A DNA stretch of 64,000 nucleotides from Paenibacillus sp. HB172176 (GCF_011947265.1 NZ_JAATHD010000014.1:62001-126000), one strand, 5' to 3'. Positions 18,911-28,056 are shown, counted from the first letter of the stretch. Notes: generated from the letters alone by a model not told the origin. A program made the numbers and translations.

Positions 18911-19348
18911 TTATTTCCTCTTTCGACTGTTCTTTACCAAAGTCATCCGCCTGGAATGTCTCAGCCAAGAATAATAGCTCTTGAGATCGCGCAGCTCGAT
19001 CGTCTCCGACATTCTTCCAAGAAAGGTAACGACGATCATCTTGTGCAGCTTATTGCCGAGCAGATCGGTTTCAGTTGGAGAATCGGAAAATTCGGCAACA
19101 AACACCAAATCCTCGTCAATTAAGTATACATCCTGTTCGTTGCGATAATAGGGCTCGATATTCCCTTTCTTCAAACAATCCCAAATAAATTCAGCAATGT
19201 CGTCATAACCCGTCTTATCGCTTTCGATGCGGTCAATCCAGCGGCTCTTGGCATGGTTGGTAATAATAATATCCACGACGCGTTTATCGCCCAGATTGAC
19301 ATAAAACGACTCGTACGTGTTCCATCTTCTAGTCATTTTATCCTTCAT
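18911..19348 (-). CDS. Conserved hypothetical protein of unknown function
   Basis: 145 residues starting MKDKMTRRWNTYES; GGAGGAG lies 11 nt ahead of the ATG at 19348, while the longer frame needs a TTG inside that ribosome binding site. I do not recognise a family. The sequence is soluble and mixed alpha/beta, with IITNHAKSRWIDRIE reminiscent of small toxin-like or RelE-like folds and a very basic C-terminus (LRHSRRMTLVKNSRKRK), which could bind nucleic acid. No membrane segments. It lies alone between two terminators. Confidence 0.75.
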   Translation of the reverse strand: MKDKMTRRWNTYESFYVNLGDKRVVDIIITNHAKSRWIDRIESDKTGYDDIAEFIWDCLKKGNIEPYYRNEQDVYLIDEDLVFVAEFSDSPTETDLLGNKLHKMIVVTFLGRMSETIELRDLKSYYSWLRHSRRMTLVKNSRKRK

Positions 19349-19488
19349 CCCGCAACCTACTCCTCCCAAGGAACCAGGGCTTTTATCCTATTTATATATA
19401 TATTACCATTCTACCATGATTGTCCGATTTTTCAACATAAAAATAAACTCAGGCCATTTTTGTTAATATATGGTATCAACAAATTTAT

Positions 19489-19526
19489 AAAAAAGCCGCC
19501 TTGCACAACTTATGCGCTCAGCGGCG
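19489..19526 (-). terminator. Terminator after ylbG
   Basis: On the minus strand GCCGC...GCGGC pairs around an inner GCGCA/TGTGC stem, followed by a run of T residues (19489-19494). It lies 17 bp downstream of the ylbG stop. Confidence 0.75.
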
Positions 19527-19542
19527 TTCGCAATCATCCCTC

Positions 19543-19806
19543 TTAGAGGCTGTAAAACCTCGTTTTATCTTCAATATCCTTGCTGTATTCCGTCTTTATT
19601 TCATTGCGGTACGAGCGCTCCACCTTGCGGACGAACGCAAGTCTGTTCATCTGCTTGACAGCCTCCTCGGCTCTATCCGCATTCATGTACAAGACTACAT
19701 AATGCAGCTTTCGCGACATGAAATGCACGCTTCCGAAGCGTTCCAACGCTCTGGCCGCTTTCAAATCGCTGACCCATACAATAAATCCCGTTCGATCCGG
19801 CAGCAT
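19543..19806 (-). CDS. ylbG: YlbG family protein (DUF2129)
   Basis: 87 residues from MLPDRTGFIVWVSDLKAAR; GGAGGAA lies 7 nt ahead of the ATG at 19806. The family core (RFGSVHFMSRKLHYVVLYMN and FVRKVERSYR) matches B. subtilis YlbG. Function is not established. ylbF lies 45 bp upstream on the same strand, as in Bacillus; rsmD, which follows in B. subtilis, is missing and a terminator is found instead. Confidence 0.92.
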   Translation of the reverse strand: MLPDRTGFIVWVSDLKAARALERFGSVHFMSRKLHYVVLYMNADRAEEAVKQMNRLAFVRKVERSYRNEIKTEYSKDIEDKTRFYSL

Positions 19807-19851
19807 GCGCTTTCCTCCCAACTTTGTAGGTTCCGCTTCAGATTTCTCCGG

Positions 19852-20343
19852 CTAGCCGCAGCCTCCGCTGCCGCAGCCGCATGACCCCCCGCCCCCGCAG
19901 CCGCCTCCCGAGCCCCTCTCATTGCTCGGCACCTTGATAGTGTCGGATACGGATTCGGCGATGACACGCGAAACCTCGAATAACATATCATCCAATTGTT
20001 GCTCGGACTGCTTGAAGCGGCGAACGCATTCCATCTCGCCCAGTTGCTTCTCAAATTGTTTGACCTTATCCTTCGCCGCGTGATAATCGGGATGAAAGCG
20101 GCCAAATCTCTGACATTCCTCGAAGAGTTCCTTCGCTTTCGCGAATTGGCTTTGAATCTGCTTTACCTCATCATTGTTATCCACAACCGTCTTCCAATAT
20201 AAATAGTCGGCCACCTCGGCCGATTGATTAATCGAATCGCCTATATCATACGCATGGAGCAGGAGCGACGCCATATCAAGTGAAGAGCTGGCGCCTTCTG
20301 TTCCACCAGTTAAAGTTGCCGCAAACGCATCGATTGCCGGCAT
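19852..20343 (-). CDS. ylbF: YlbF/RicF family regulator with a Cys/Gly-rich C-terminal tail
   Basis: 163 residues. The central helical YlbF/YmcA domain (about 25-130) contains DIGDSINQSAEVADYLYWK and a coiled-coil-prone segment. In B. subtilis RicF acts with RicA and RicT, binding Fe-S clusters, to help RNase Y mature mRNAs and to influence competence, biofilm and sporulation. The last 20 residues are nearly all Gly, Ser and Cys with four cysteines, a likely metal or Fe-S ligand region. GAGGTGG precedes the ATG. ylbG follows. Confidence 0.9.
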   Translation of the reverse strand: MPAIDAFAATLTGGTEGASSSLDMASLLLHAYDIGDSINQSAEVADYLYWKTVVDNNDEVKQIQSQFAKAKELFEECQRFGRFHPDYHAAKDKVKQFEKQLGEMECVRRFKQSEQQLDDMLFEVSRVIAESVSDTIKVPSNERGSGGGCGGGGSCGCGSGGCG

Positions 20344-20437
20344 AGATCCACCTCGCTTTTATATGCATGCTGACTTCTTTATTATCATAGCATAAATGGC
20401 GAGGGGATGAATAGTCCGCCGCCAAAGCGCGCATGCC

Positions 20438-22237
20438 CTAGTAACATCCCTCTGGAATCAACAACCTCATCTCCTCCCACATTTCATAGGAAAGGCGGTT
20501 TCGTTTCGGATATCCGCTCCTCTGCAGTCTGCCAGTAACCGTCCATTCCGGGCCGCTTAGCTCCATCTCGTCGGGGATGAAGACAACCAGCTCGCCATCC
20601 ATCTTTAATTGAACGGCCGTCTCGAGCTGCATCGCTTGCTGCATAAGCTCTTTCCTGGTAGAGGCATGATAGCTGCGCAGCTGTTTGTGCCACATCGCGG
20701 GCAGCCTGTCCAGATTTTGAAGAAGAGGAACGCAGCCTTGCGTCAATGGAGCGATCTCGCAGGTTGTCAGCTTTGCCCCGACGGCGATGAACGGGACCTG
20801 GGCTCTCGCCGGCCAAGACCACTCTGCTGCCGGAAGGTCCGAATGATGGCGAAGATCCGCGTAAATCCCCGCGGTTTTCCGCGCCTTCGAATCGATTCCG
20901 CCACATCCTTCGCCGGGCATTATCCATTCCTCCAGCATCGCTGCGACCGTATCCGGCAATTCCGCTTCTCCGCTGGCCTGAAGCAGAAAACGCTCCAGGC
21001 ATGCTTTTGTTCTTCCATGCGCCGCTGCCCGTTTCACAGATTCCGGCGTTATTTGATAGCATGTCAGTTCATCGTCGCTGCGCCGTTCGCTGATCAACTC
21101 CAGCTCCCATCGGGTCTCCATGCAGCAGGACGGTTCGGCGAGAAGCTCTCCGCTCGGTTGAATGTACAGTCCTTGCCCTCGTTCGACGGAGCTGCTCCAT
21201 TCCCGGAGACGGAATATTTCGTGACGCTCCTGACCCGCCTTGGCATCCCCAAGCTCCGCCCAGCCCGCTCGGCAGAATAAGGATAGCCACGCGGACAGCC
21301 AGTCATGGTCGACCGCCTCGCGGGACAACAAAAGCTCCTTCGCCCGATTCAGACTATGCCATGGACCGGGCTCAAGACTAAGAAGCAAGGAAGCCGCACA
21401 CATCGCTTCAGGGCAAGAAGCTAGCAGCAGCTTGCCAAAGAGCCAGTTCATGAGCGATCGCTCTCTGTCTGCGTCCGACTGAAGGAGCCACGCCTTCAAA
21501 CCGGCTGAATTCAGACTTAAGCCTTCCCTCGCCCGGTCCACGATCCCGAGCTCGAAGGCTGCTTCGAGCACAACAGCCGCTTCCGCCGGATAGGGTCCAG
21601 TGATCTCCAAGCCATCGACGAAAGGCTGAAGCTGGGCCTCGCCAAGCTCCACTTGCTGAAGCAGCTTTTCAATCGTTTTCTTCGGCAAAGCTCCCTTGGC
21701 AGTATACTTCATGCCAGTCCGCGCGATTGCCGAGATCGCGTACATCAGCTGTCTTCCGAAGCTCACGCTGCTATTCCTTCTGCCATTATCTTCATCGATG
21801 AAGGGGATGAACTCCTGGTTCAGAGGGGAAAGCCCGGTTGGATAGAAGAGCCGCTGCCAGAGGAGGCAGCTGTTCGCCGGCATGAATAACTCTCTTTCTC
21901 CCCATGTCTCGCTGATTGCGAACAGGATTCCGGCCGTTTCGAGCTCCTGCAGCCCAATTCGGCATTGCGCGCCCGATAACGCTGTGTTGGCGCGCAATTC
22001 CTTGAGCAGTCTCTCTTCGGGTGCGGGAATGACGCCGAAAGAGTCTATCATCGCCCTTAGCGCCTCTCTTGCTGCATCCGACAGGCGCGACAATGCCCCC
22101 GAAGCATTCTCGGGCTGCATCGCATGCTTCGCCCACTCGCCCCTTTCCCCAATTCGCGAACAACGCCACACGGAAGAATCCCAATACCGCTTTAAGCGAG
22201 TCGGATTCAGACGTGCCGTCAATTGCTCCATAATCAT
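20438..22237 (-). CDS. Large XPB-associated protein (helicase-associated domain)
   Basis: 599 residues of unknown biochemical role. It overlaps the XPB helicase gene by 4 bp (ATGA) and therefore is translated with it. It has no helicase motifs. The middle is helical with winged-helix-like stretches, and the C-terminal third (VPFIAVGAKLTTCEIAPLTQ, RSYHASTRKELMQQAMQ, VVFIPDEMELSG) looks like the helicase-associated domain of actinobacterial partners encoded beside XPB (e.g. the Rv0862c neighbour of Rv0861c). A nuclease or regulatory partner, as archaeal Bax1 is to XPB, is an inference only. Confidence 0.8.
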   Translation of the reverse strand: MIMEQLTARLNPTRLKRYWDSSVWRCSRIGERGEWAKHAMQPENASGALSRLSDAAREALRAMIDSFGVIPAPEERLLKELRANTALSGAQCRIGLQELETAGILFAISETWGERELFMPANSCLLWQRLFYPTGLSPLNQEFIPFIDEDNGRRNSSVSFGRQLMYAISAIARTGMKYTAKGALPKKTIEKLLQQVELGEAQLQPFVDGLEITGPYPAEAAVVLEAAFELGIVDRAREGLSLNSAGLKAWLLQSDADRERSLMNWLFGKLLLASCPEAMCAASLLLSLEPGPWHSLNRAKELLLSREAVDHDWLSAWLSLFCRAGWAELGDAKAGQERHEIFRLREWSSSVERGQGLYIQPSGELLAEPSCCMETRWELELISERRSDDELTCYQITPESVKRAAAHGRTKACLERFLLQASGEAELPDTVAAMLEEWIMPGEGCGGIDSKARKTAGIYADLRHHSDLPAAEWSWPARAQVPFIAVGAKLTTCEIAPLTQGCVPLLQNLDRLPAMWHKQLRSYHASTRKELMQQAMQLETAVQLKMDGELVVFIPDEMELSGPEWTVTGRLQRSGYPKRNRLSYEMWEEMRLLIPEGCY

Positions 22238-23967
22238 ATTTGCGACGCCTCCGTCAGCGGAACGCGAGAACCGGGTTGCCGATCCTGTTGCTCCTGTTGC
22301 TCGGCAGCATTCAGCTGCTCATAGGAATAGCCCTGCTCCAGCATGAAGAGCTGCCTCTTAGCGGCGAATAAAGCTTCCTTCGTATGATTGGTAACGAGAG
22401 AATAGAACCAGGCATGATTGCCGCCCTTCTTCGGCCTGAGCAATCTGCCGATACGCTGCGCTTCCTCTTGCCTCGAGCCGAAGCTTCCGGATAATTGAAT
22501 CGCAACTGCCGCATCCGGCAAATCAACAGCGATATTGGCTACCTTCGATACGACCAGAATGCCGATCTCGCCTGATCGGAACCGCTCGTAGAGCGCCATT
22601 CGTTCGGAATGCAGCGTGTTTCCGGTCAGCAGCGGCGCCTGCAGCGCTTCCGCCGTTTCGCCAAGCTGCTTCAAATACTGTCCGATAATGAGCGTAGGCT
22701 TGCCCCGGTGCTTCTGAAGCAGTTGCTTGACGACGGCAAGCTTACTCGGATTCTCTGCAGCGATTCGGAGCTGGGCTCGCGGAGAGGCCGCGGCGTATTC
22801 CTCTTCGCAAAGGGGATGAAGCCCTACGCGAATTTCCGTACATGCCACTTCGGAAATATACGATTCGCTTTCCGCTTGCTTCCACTGAAGATCGAAGAGC
22901 TTAGGTCCGATCAACGAATACACATCCTCGGCGCAGCCGTCCTCCCGAATGAGCGTCGCCGTAAGTCCCAATCGCCTTGTTGCTTGAATGGAAGCCGTCA
23001 TGCGGAAGACAGGAGCAGGCAGCATATGCACCTCGTCATAGAGAATAAGTCCCCAATCCCGATCCCAGAACAGCTTCATGTGGGTGAACTCGCCATCCTT
23101 CTGCCTTCGTCTCGTCAATAGTTGGTAGGTTGCGATCGTAACCGGCCGCACCTCTTTGCCGGAGCCCGCGTATAAGCCGACCTCATGCTCGGCCAGCGTC
23201 GTCTTGTCCAGCAGTTCGTCCTTCCATTGTCTTGCGGAGATGACGCTCGAGGTCAGAATGAGCGTCTCCGCGCTCAGTCTGGCAAGCGCTGCCAGCCCAA
23301 CGATCGTCTTGCCGGTACCGCATGGAAGAACGACAACTCCGCTCCCGCCATGCATGGAATTCTCTTCGAGAAAGCGATTCACGGCAGCTTGCTGATAAGC
23401 TCGGGGCGCGAAAGGCTGTCCGAAGCCCGTTCTTTCTTTGAGTCTCACATCGAGCGTCTGTCCCTCATGGTAGCCGGCGCGATCGATGACAGGATAACCA
23501 AGCCGTGTCAGCTCTTGCTTGAACAAGCCTCTGCAGTTGGGATCCAGCTCCCATTCGCTTGCCGACAGGGAGCCCGTGAACCAGGAAGACAACCCCGGCC
23601 GGCGTCGCAGCTCTTCGATCATCTCCTCGTCGCCGGAGAGCAGCAGTCTGCCGTTCACGGCTGACAACGTGAGCTTGCCCAAGCGATCCGCCCAGGTCCG
23701 CAGCGAGGCCTCCGCTTGAGCGGGTATCCCGTATCTCGCATGCGAAAGAAGAGCCTCATGAATCTCAGGCCATGCAATGCCTGTACTCAAGCCATTCCAT
23801 AACGACATCGGCGAAATGCGATAGGTATGCATCCTTCCTGTCCTTTTCTCGGCCTCCGCGACGAGAATAAGCAGTTCTCGCGCCTCATTCGCTCCCGGCT
23901 TGCGTTCATCCAGCAGAATCGACAAATCGGATTGAATAATCAGCGAGCAATCTCTCTGATGAATCAT
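22234..23967 (-). CDS. Bacterial XPB-type DNA repair helicase
   Basis: 577 residues. An N-terminal XPB-like domain (to about 170) precedes a superfamily 2 core: YQQAAVNRF Q-motif region, Walker A LPCGTGKTIVGLA, DEVH box (ILYDEVHMLPAP), motif III GLTATLIRED (XPB-specific), and motif VI QEEAQRIGRLLRPK. XPB unwinds or translocates on DNA 3'-5' in repair or transcription; bacterial versions are scattered among lineages and little studied. AAAAGGGGG lies ahead of the ATG. The 20438-22237 gene overlaps its end. Confidence 0.93.
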   Translation of the reverse strand: MIHQRDCSLIIQSDLSILLDERKPGANEARELLILVAEAEKRTGRMHTYRISPMSLWNGLSTGIAWPEIHEALLSHARYGIPAQAEASLRTWADRLGKLTLSAVNGRLLLSGDEEMIEELRRRPGLSSWFTGSLSASEWELDPNCRGLFKQELTRLGYPVIDRAGYHEGQTLDVRLKERTGFGQPFAPRAYQQAAVNRFLEENSMHGGSGVVVLPCGTGKTIVGLAALARLSAETLILTSSVISARQWKDELLDKTTLAEHEVGLYAGSGKEVRPVTIATYQLLTRRRQKDGEFTHMKLFWDRDWGLILYDEVHMLPAPVFRMTASIQATRRLGLTATLIREDGCAEDVYSLIGPKLFDLQWKQAESESYISEVACTEIRVGLHPLCEEEYAAASPRAQLRIAAENPSKLAVVKQLLQKHRGKPTLIIGQYLKQLGETAEALQAPLLTGNTLHSERMALYERFRSGEIGILVVSKVANIAVDLPDAAVAIQLSGSFGSRQEEAQRIGRLLRPKKGGNHAWFYSLVTNHTKEALFAAKRQLFMLEQGYSYEQLNAAEQQEQQDRQPGSRVPLTEASQI

Positions 23968-24118
23968 GGCTGCGCCCCCTTTTCAATTCCTCTTCTGTAA
24001 GTATGAGGGGAATATCCATATTTTATCCCTGCCGGCCGGATAACTCTTTCGATAGCATGCGGGATTATGTGGTATAGTAGTAGAAGACTACCTAAACTGA
24101 CGCGCTGGAGGAAATGTC

Positions 24119-24961
24119 ATGAGACGACTATTCATTATCCCTATCGCTCTGCTGCTAGTCGCTGCGGCAGGATGCTCTTCCATTGCGAATCTCACCTCGA
24201 AATCGGTGAAGGCGAATACCTGGTATCCGGTCAGCGGTTATATAGATGGAGATACATTCAATATCAAAGTGAACAAGGAATATGTAACGGTAAGAATGCT
24301 GTATATCGACGCACCGGAGATCAAGGCGTACACAGAGCCGTTCGGCGCTGAAGCCGCCGAGCGAACGAAGCTTTTGCTCGCAGACTCCAAAGAGGTTCGA
24401 CTCAGCTTCGATGAGAGCAAGAAGGACAGCTATGATCGCGTACTCGCAATGGTTGAACTGAAGGATGGGACCATCTTGAACGAGCAGCTTCTCGAAGAGG
24501 GACTCGCCAAGGTGCTCATTATCGAACCGAATGTGAAGATGGAGAATCTGTATAAGAAGCTGGAGCAGCAAGCCAAGCAGGACAAGTTGGCGATATGGAG
24601 CTCCGGCAAGGAGAGCAGTCATGCGGATGTCACGCTGCGTAAGGCGGTGCAGACAGGACTGTCGATCGAGGTGGACAAAAAAGCCGAGCTGGTGACAATA
24701 AAGAACACATCCGCGAACGCGATTAATCTCGAGGGATGGAAGCTGGTCAGCGTGCTTGGCAATCAGACATACACCTTCCAAGCGATTGAGCTTCCCGCCA
24801 AAGGGCAAATTATCGTCTCTTCCGGCGATTCGAATCTCGGCAATCAATCAGGCGTGATTCTGGAATGGGAGGCCGATAATGTCTGGGACGACACCGCTCA
24901 GGATTCGGCCGAGCTTTACAACGAGAACAACGAATTAGCGGCCGAATGGGAGGATGAATAA
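24119..24961 (+). CDS. Secreted nuclease lipoprotein: thermonuclease (SNase) plus lamin-tail domain
   Basis: 280 residues. A lipoprotein signal ends at LLVAAAGC. The SNase domain (about 38-165) shows GYIDGDTFNIKV, RMLYIDAPE and YDRVLAMVEL, in line with the catalytic Asp/Arg/Glu set. A C-terminal beta-rich lamin-tail domain (about 180-270: VTIKNTSANAINLEGWKLVS) follows. It likely hydrolyses extracellular DNA or RNA at the outer membrane face. Similar to YncB plus a C-terminal extension. It is divergent from XPB and convergent with the amidohydrolase gene. Confidence 0.9.
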   Translation: MRRLFIIPIALLLVAAAGCSSIANLTSKSVKANTWYPVSGYIDGDTFNIKVNKEYVTVRMLYIDAPEIKAYTEPFGAEAAERTKLLLADSKEVRLSFDESKKDSYDRVLAMVELKDGTILNEQLLEEGLAKVLIIEPNVKMENLYKKLEQQAKQDKLAIWSSGKESSHADVTLRKAVQTGLSIEVDKKAELVTIKNTSANAINLEGWKLVSVLGNQTYTFQAIELPAKGQIIVSSGDSNLGNQSGVILEWEADNVWDDTAQDSAELYNENNELAAEWEDE

Positions 24962-24990
24962 CGCTTGCCGAGGCAAGCGTTATTTCTTTT
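24958..24990. terminator. Terminator shared by the nuclease and amidohydrolase genes
   Basis: A perfect 12-bp inverted repeat (24958-24969 and 24972-24983) followed on the plus strand by a T-rich run. The TAA of the plus-strand nuclease gene and the TAA of the minus-strand amidohydrolase gene both fall inside the arms. Confidence 0.8.
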
Positions 24991-26167
24991 CCCCGGCATA
25001 ATGCTCGGCCATTCCGATCAGAAGAGCCGCGGAATGCAGCATCGCCCGCTCGTCAATATCGAACTTGGCGTGATGATGCGCGTATTCTGCTCCGCAATCG
25101 GGATTGCCCGCGCCGACGAACATAAAGCAGCCGGGCACTCTTTCCAGATAATACGAGAAATCCTCTGCCACCGTGATGGCGTCAGCCATAACGGCATGCT
25201 CTTCCCCAACCAATTGCTTCGCCACTTCGAAAAATCGCGAAGCCTCCCTCTCGTCATTCACAACTGCAGGATAGCCGATTTTCATATGAAGACGATGGCG
25301 TGCGCCATGCATTTCGCAAATATGCTTAATAATCGTTTCAAGACGTTCATGAGCAAGCTTCCGACTATTCTCGTCGAAGGTTCGAATCGTGCCTTTCATC
25401 CGGCATTTCTCGGCAATAACATTATTCGTCGTTCCCGCTTGGAACGAGCCGATTGTTACAACGGCCGGATGAAGCGGATTGATGCTTCGGCTGACAATGC
25501 TCTGCAAAGCCTGAACGAGCGCGGCTCCGATCATAATCGTATCGATCGATTGATGCGGCAGTCCGCCATGTCCGCCAAGACCCTCAATCTCAATCTCGAA
25601 CTCATCGGCTGCGCTCATGAAGGGCCCCGGCTTCGTGGACAGCGTCCCGTATGGCAATGGCGTCCACAGATGCACGCCATAGATGACATCGACGTCTTGG
25701 AGCGCGCCGTCCCCGACCATTTCCTTCGCGCCGCCGGGCGTCACTTCCTCGGCCGGCTGGAACAGCAATCGCCGCTCTCCCGCGAAGCTGTCCGGATGTG
25801 CCGCGTAATAGCGAGCGACGGCCAGAAGCGCGGCCGTATGCCCGTCATGCCCGCATGCATGCATCACTCCGGGCACCTTGGAAGCATATTCCGTCTGCTT
25901 CTCATCTTGAATCGGCAGAGCGTCCATATCGGCACGCAATGCCACAATCGGCCCCGTCTCTCTTCCTCTCAAGGTTGCCACAATGCCGTGGCCTCCGACA
26001 TTCCTTCGAATTTCGCAAGGAAGTTCCGCCAGCTGCGCCGCGATCCATTCCGATGTTTCTTGCTCTTTATAGGAAAGCTCAGGATGCTGATGAAGATGTC
26101 TGCGCCACTTCACCATTTGGGGATAAAGCTCCGTCAAGCATTGTTGGGCTGGAGAATTCAGACTCAT
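24980..26167 (-). CDS. M20-family amidohydrolase (N-acyl amino acid / hippurate hydrolase type)
   Basis: 395 residues. Dinuclear zinc-site motifs are seen in order: HLHQHPELSYKEQET, RADMDALPIQ, MHACGHDGHTA, and QPAEEVTPGGAKEM. This M20D group hydrolyses N-acyl amino acids, including N-acetyl-diaminopimelate, hippurate or IAA conjugates; the substrate is not fixed by sequence. It is convergent with the nuclease gene, sharing its terminator. Confidence 0.9.
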   Translation of the reverse strand: MSLNSPAQQCLTELYPQMVKWRRHLHQHPELSYKEQETSEWIAAQLAELPCEIRRNVGGHGIVATLRGRETGPIVALRADMDALPIQDEKQTEYASKVPGVMHACGHDGHTAALLAVARYYAAHPDSFAGERRLLFQPAEEVTPGGAKEMVGDGALQDVDVIYGVHLWTPLPYGTLSTKPGPFMSAADEFEIEIEGLGGHGGLPHQSIDTIMIGAALVQALQSIVSRSINPLHPAVVTIGSFQAGTTNNVIAEKCRMKGTIRTFDENSRKLAHERLETIIKHICEMHGARHRLHMKIGYPAVVNDEREASRFFEVAKQLVGEEHAVMADAITVAEDFSYYLERVPGCFMFVGAGNPDCGAEYAHHHAKFDIDERAMLHSAALLIGMAEHYAGEKK

Positions 26168-26401
26168 TCCACGGGCCTCCTACTTTCGTTTTCTATCTGT
26201 TTAAATGTAGTGTAGCAGATCATGAGCATGATAGGAAAGCGCCACTATGCTCAGCAATGCCATCGGATTTTACCACTTTTCTCAAAAATGTCACGAACAG
26301 TTTCGCTTTGCCGCCGAGTAAGGGTTGCGCAGACTGGGGAAACATACTATCATGAGAAATGAATGCAAACACATGTCTGGTTGAATTTGGGAGGAACAGA
26401 A
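26168..26401. other. Intergenic region upstream of the YugN-like gene
   Basis: 234 bp between divergent genes (amidohydrolase and yugN-like). It must contain both promoters, but no box pair is clear enough to call. GGAGGAAC directly ahead of 26402 is the only firm signal. Confidence 0.5.
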
Positions 26402-26746
26402 ATGATTATCGAAAACTCCGGATTAAACGGAATGCAAGCTGAACTAAGCTATCTGGACGAGGTAGCCGGCAATGTCGGCTTTGTTCGCTGGCAATGGGAA
26501 TATTATCGCGCTACATACGATTTGAAGCTGGTGGAGCAATCTACGGGAACCGAATTTTTTCTTCGGATGAATACAAGAGCGATTGAAGGCAAGCTGGAAT
26601 CCCCTCACGCGCTTCTGAGCGTCGAAGCCGTCTATATGGGACGAGCCACCTTCCCGCATGGCCTTGACTACGAGACCCCTATTCCGCAGCATATCCTGGA
26701 TACGGCGCTTCAACGTCTAGATCAACTCAAGAAGCATCTCGTATAG
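26402..26746 (+). CDS. YugN-like family protein
   Basis: 114 residues starting MIIENSGLNGMQAELSYLDE; GGGAGGAACAGAA precedes the ATG at 26402. The compact single domain with FVRWQWEYYRATYD and VYMGRATFPHGLDYETP matches the YugN-like family, which has no assigned function. ftsW starts 9 bp downstream, so the two are probably one transcript. Confidence 0.88.
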   Translation: MIIENSGLNGMQAELSYLDEVAGNVGFVRWQWEYYRATYDLKLVEQSTGTEFFLRMNTRAIEGKLESPHALLSVEAVYMGRATFPHGLDYETPIPQHILDTALQRLDQLKKHLV

Positions 26747-26755
26747 GGTACCGCT

Positions 26756-27940
26756 ATGAGCGCTGCGCAGAACGGCAGTCGTGGAAGACCGGACTTTCTG
26801 CTTCTTATCATGACCTTGCTGCTGGTCGGTTTTGGACTCGTTATGGTCTTCAGCGCGTCCTCCGGCATTGCAGTCGTATCATCCAAGTTTCAGAACGACG
26901 CCTCATACTTTACAAAGCGCCAGCTCGTATGGGCTGGCCTTGGCTTATTCACCATGTTCATGCTTATGAATATCAAATACACCTTCTACAAGAAGAGCTT
27001 TCTCCTGCTGTTCGTCCCCGTGCTGATTATGCTGATTCTCGTACCCTTCATCGGAGAACGGCTTAACGGCGCGAGAAGCTGGTTCGGATTTGGCTCGCTC
27101 GGCATTCAGCCGACCGAACCGGCCAAGCTGGCTATCATTCTCTATCTGGGGGCTCTGATATCGAAGAAAGGCGAAAAGTTCCGCGATTTCAAGAAGGGCT
27201 TGCTCCCCGTCATCATCATCATTGGCTTCATTTGCGGACTCATCATGCTTCAGCCCGATCTCGGCTCCTGCTTGGTGCTTGCCTCCTGCGCTGCTGTCAT
27301 GATAGTGGCGGGAGGGGCGAACTTGAAGCAAGTGTTCTACACCGGAGCGGTTGCCGGAATATTCATTACCTTGTTTTTAAGCTTGTCGATGCTGATCAAC
27401 CCATCAGGCTTTCAGAAATCGTGGCAATACCGGATCGATCGCTTCACCGCCTTCATGGACCCTGTCGCCCATGCCCAAGGCGAGGCATGGCAGCTTGTCT
27501 CCTCGCTTCAAGCGCTGGGTCACGGCGGAATAACCGGTGCGGGATTTGGCGAAAGCGTGCAGAAGCTTAGCTATCTTCAATATGCATACACCGATTTCAT
27601 CTTTCCGATTATCGCGGAAGAATTCGGTTTTATCGGGAGCGCGCTCTTCCTGCTTTTCTATCTCGCTTTTATATGGAGGGGCATTATCGTTGCGCTGCGC
27701 TGCCCGGATCAGTACGGAACACTGGTCGGGATAGGCATAGTCAGCTTGTTCGCGATACAAGCCTTCGTCAATATCGGCGGCGTAACCGCAACGATACCGA
27801 TTACGGGCGTAACGCTGCCCTTTATTAGCTATGGCGGCTCGTCCTTGCTTGTCAGCCTGATGTGCATGGGCGTGTTGCTAAGCATTTCCCGGGAATCGAA
27901 TCGAACGGACAAGCCAAGGACGAATCACAGGACCCGCTAG
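26756..27940 (+). CDS. ftsW: Peptidoglycan glycosyltransferase FtsW (SEDS family)
   Basis: 394 residues with about ten membrane segments. Landmarks: ERLNGARSWFGFGSLGIQPTEPAKL between early helices, the extracellular LVSSLQALGHGGITGAGFGESVQKL loop with GESVQ, and the C-terminal GVTLPFISYGGSS. FtsW polymerises lipid II with its PBP partner at the septum. In B. subtilis ftsW lies beside ylaN; here a Gls24-family gene sits between. RodA is a close relative; neighbours favour FtsW. Confidence 0.92.
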   Translation: MSAAQNGSRGRPDFLLLIMTLLLVGFGLVMVFSASSGIAVVSSKFQNDASYFTKRQLVWAGLGLFTMFMLMNIKYTFYKKSFLLLFVPVLIMLILVPFIGERLNGARSWFGFGSLGIQPTEPAKLAIILYLGALISKKGEKFRDFKKGLLPVIIIIGFICGLIMLQPDLGSCLVLASCAAVMIVAGGANLKQVFYTGAVAGIFITLFLSLSMLINPSGFQKSWQYRIDRFTAFMDPVAHAQGEAWQLVSSLQALGHGGITGAGFGESVQKLSYLQYAYTDFIFPIIAEEFGFIGSALFLLFYLAFIWRGIIVALRCPDQYGTLVGIGIVSLFAIQAFVNIGGVTATIPITGVTLPFISYGGSSLLVSLMCMGVLLSISRESNRTDKPRTNHRTR

Positions 27941-28006
27941 AAGGAGCCTCAGCTTAGATGCCCTCTGGAAGCGGTGCATATGTCTTATACGTCGGCGAAA
28001 AAACCA

Positions 28007-28040
28007 AAGAGGCCGTCTCCTGCTTGAGGAGATGGCCTCT
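28007..28040. terminator. Terminator between ftsW and the Gls24-family gene
   Basis: 14-bp stem (28008-28021 / 28027-28040, one G-U pair), loop 28022-28026, with T-rich runs on both sides, strongest on the minus strand. It may serve the convergent ftsW and Gls24 genes. Confidence 0.82.
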
Positions 28041-28056
28041 TTCTTGTCAGCGAAGG

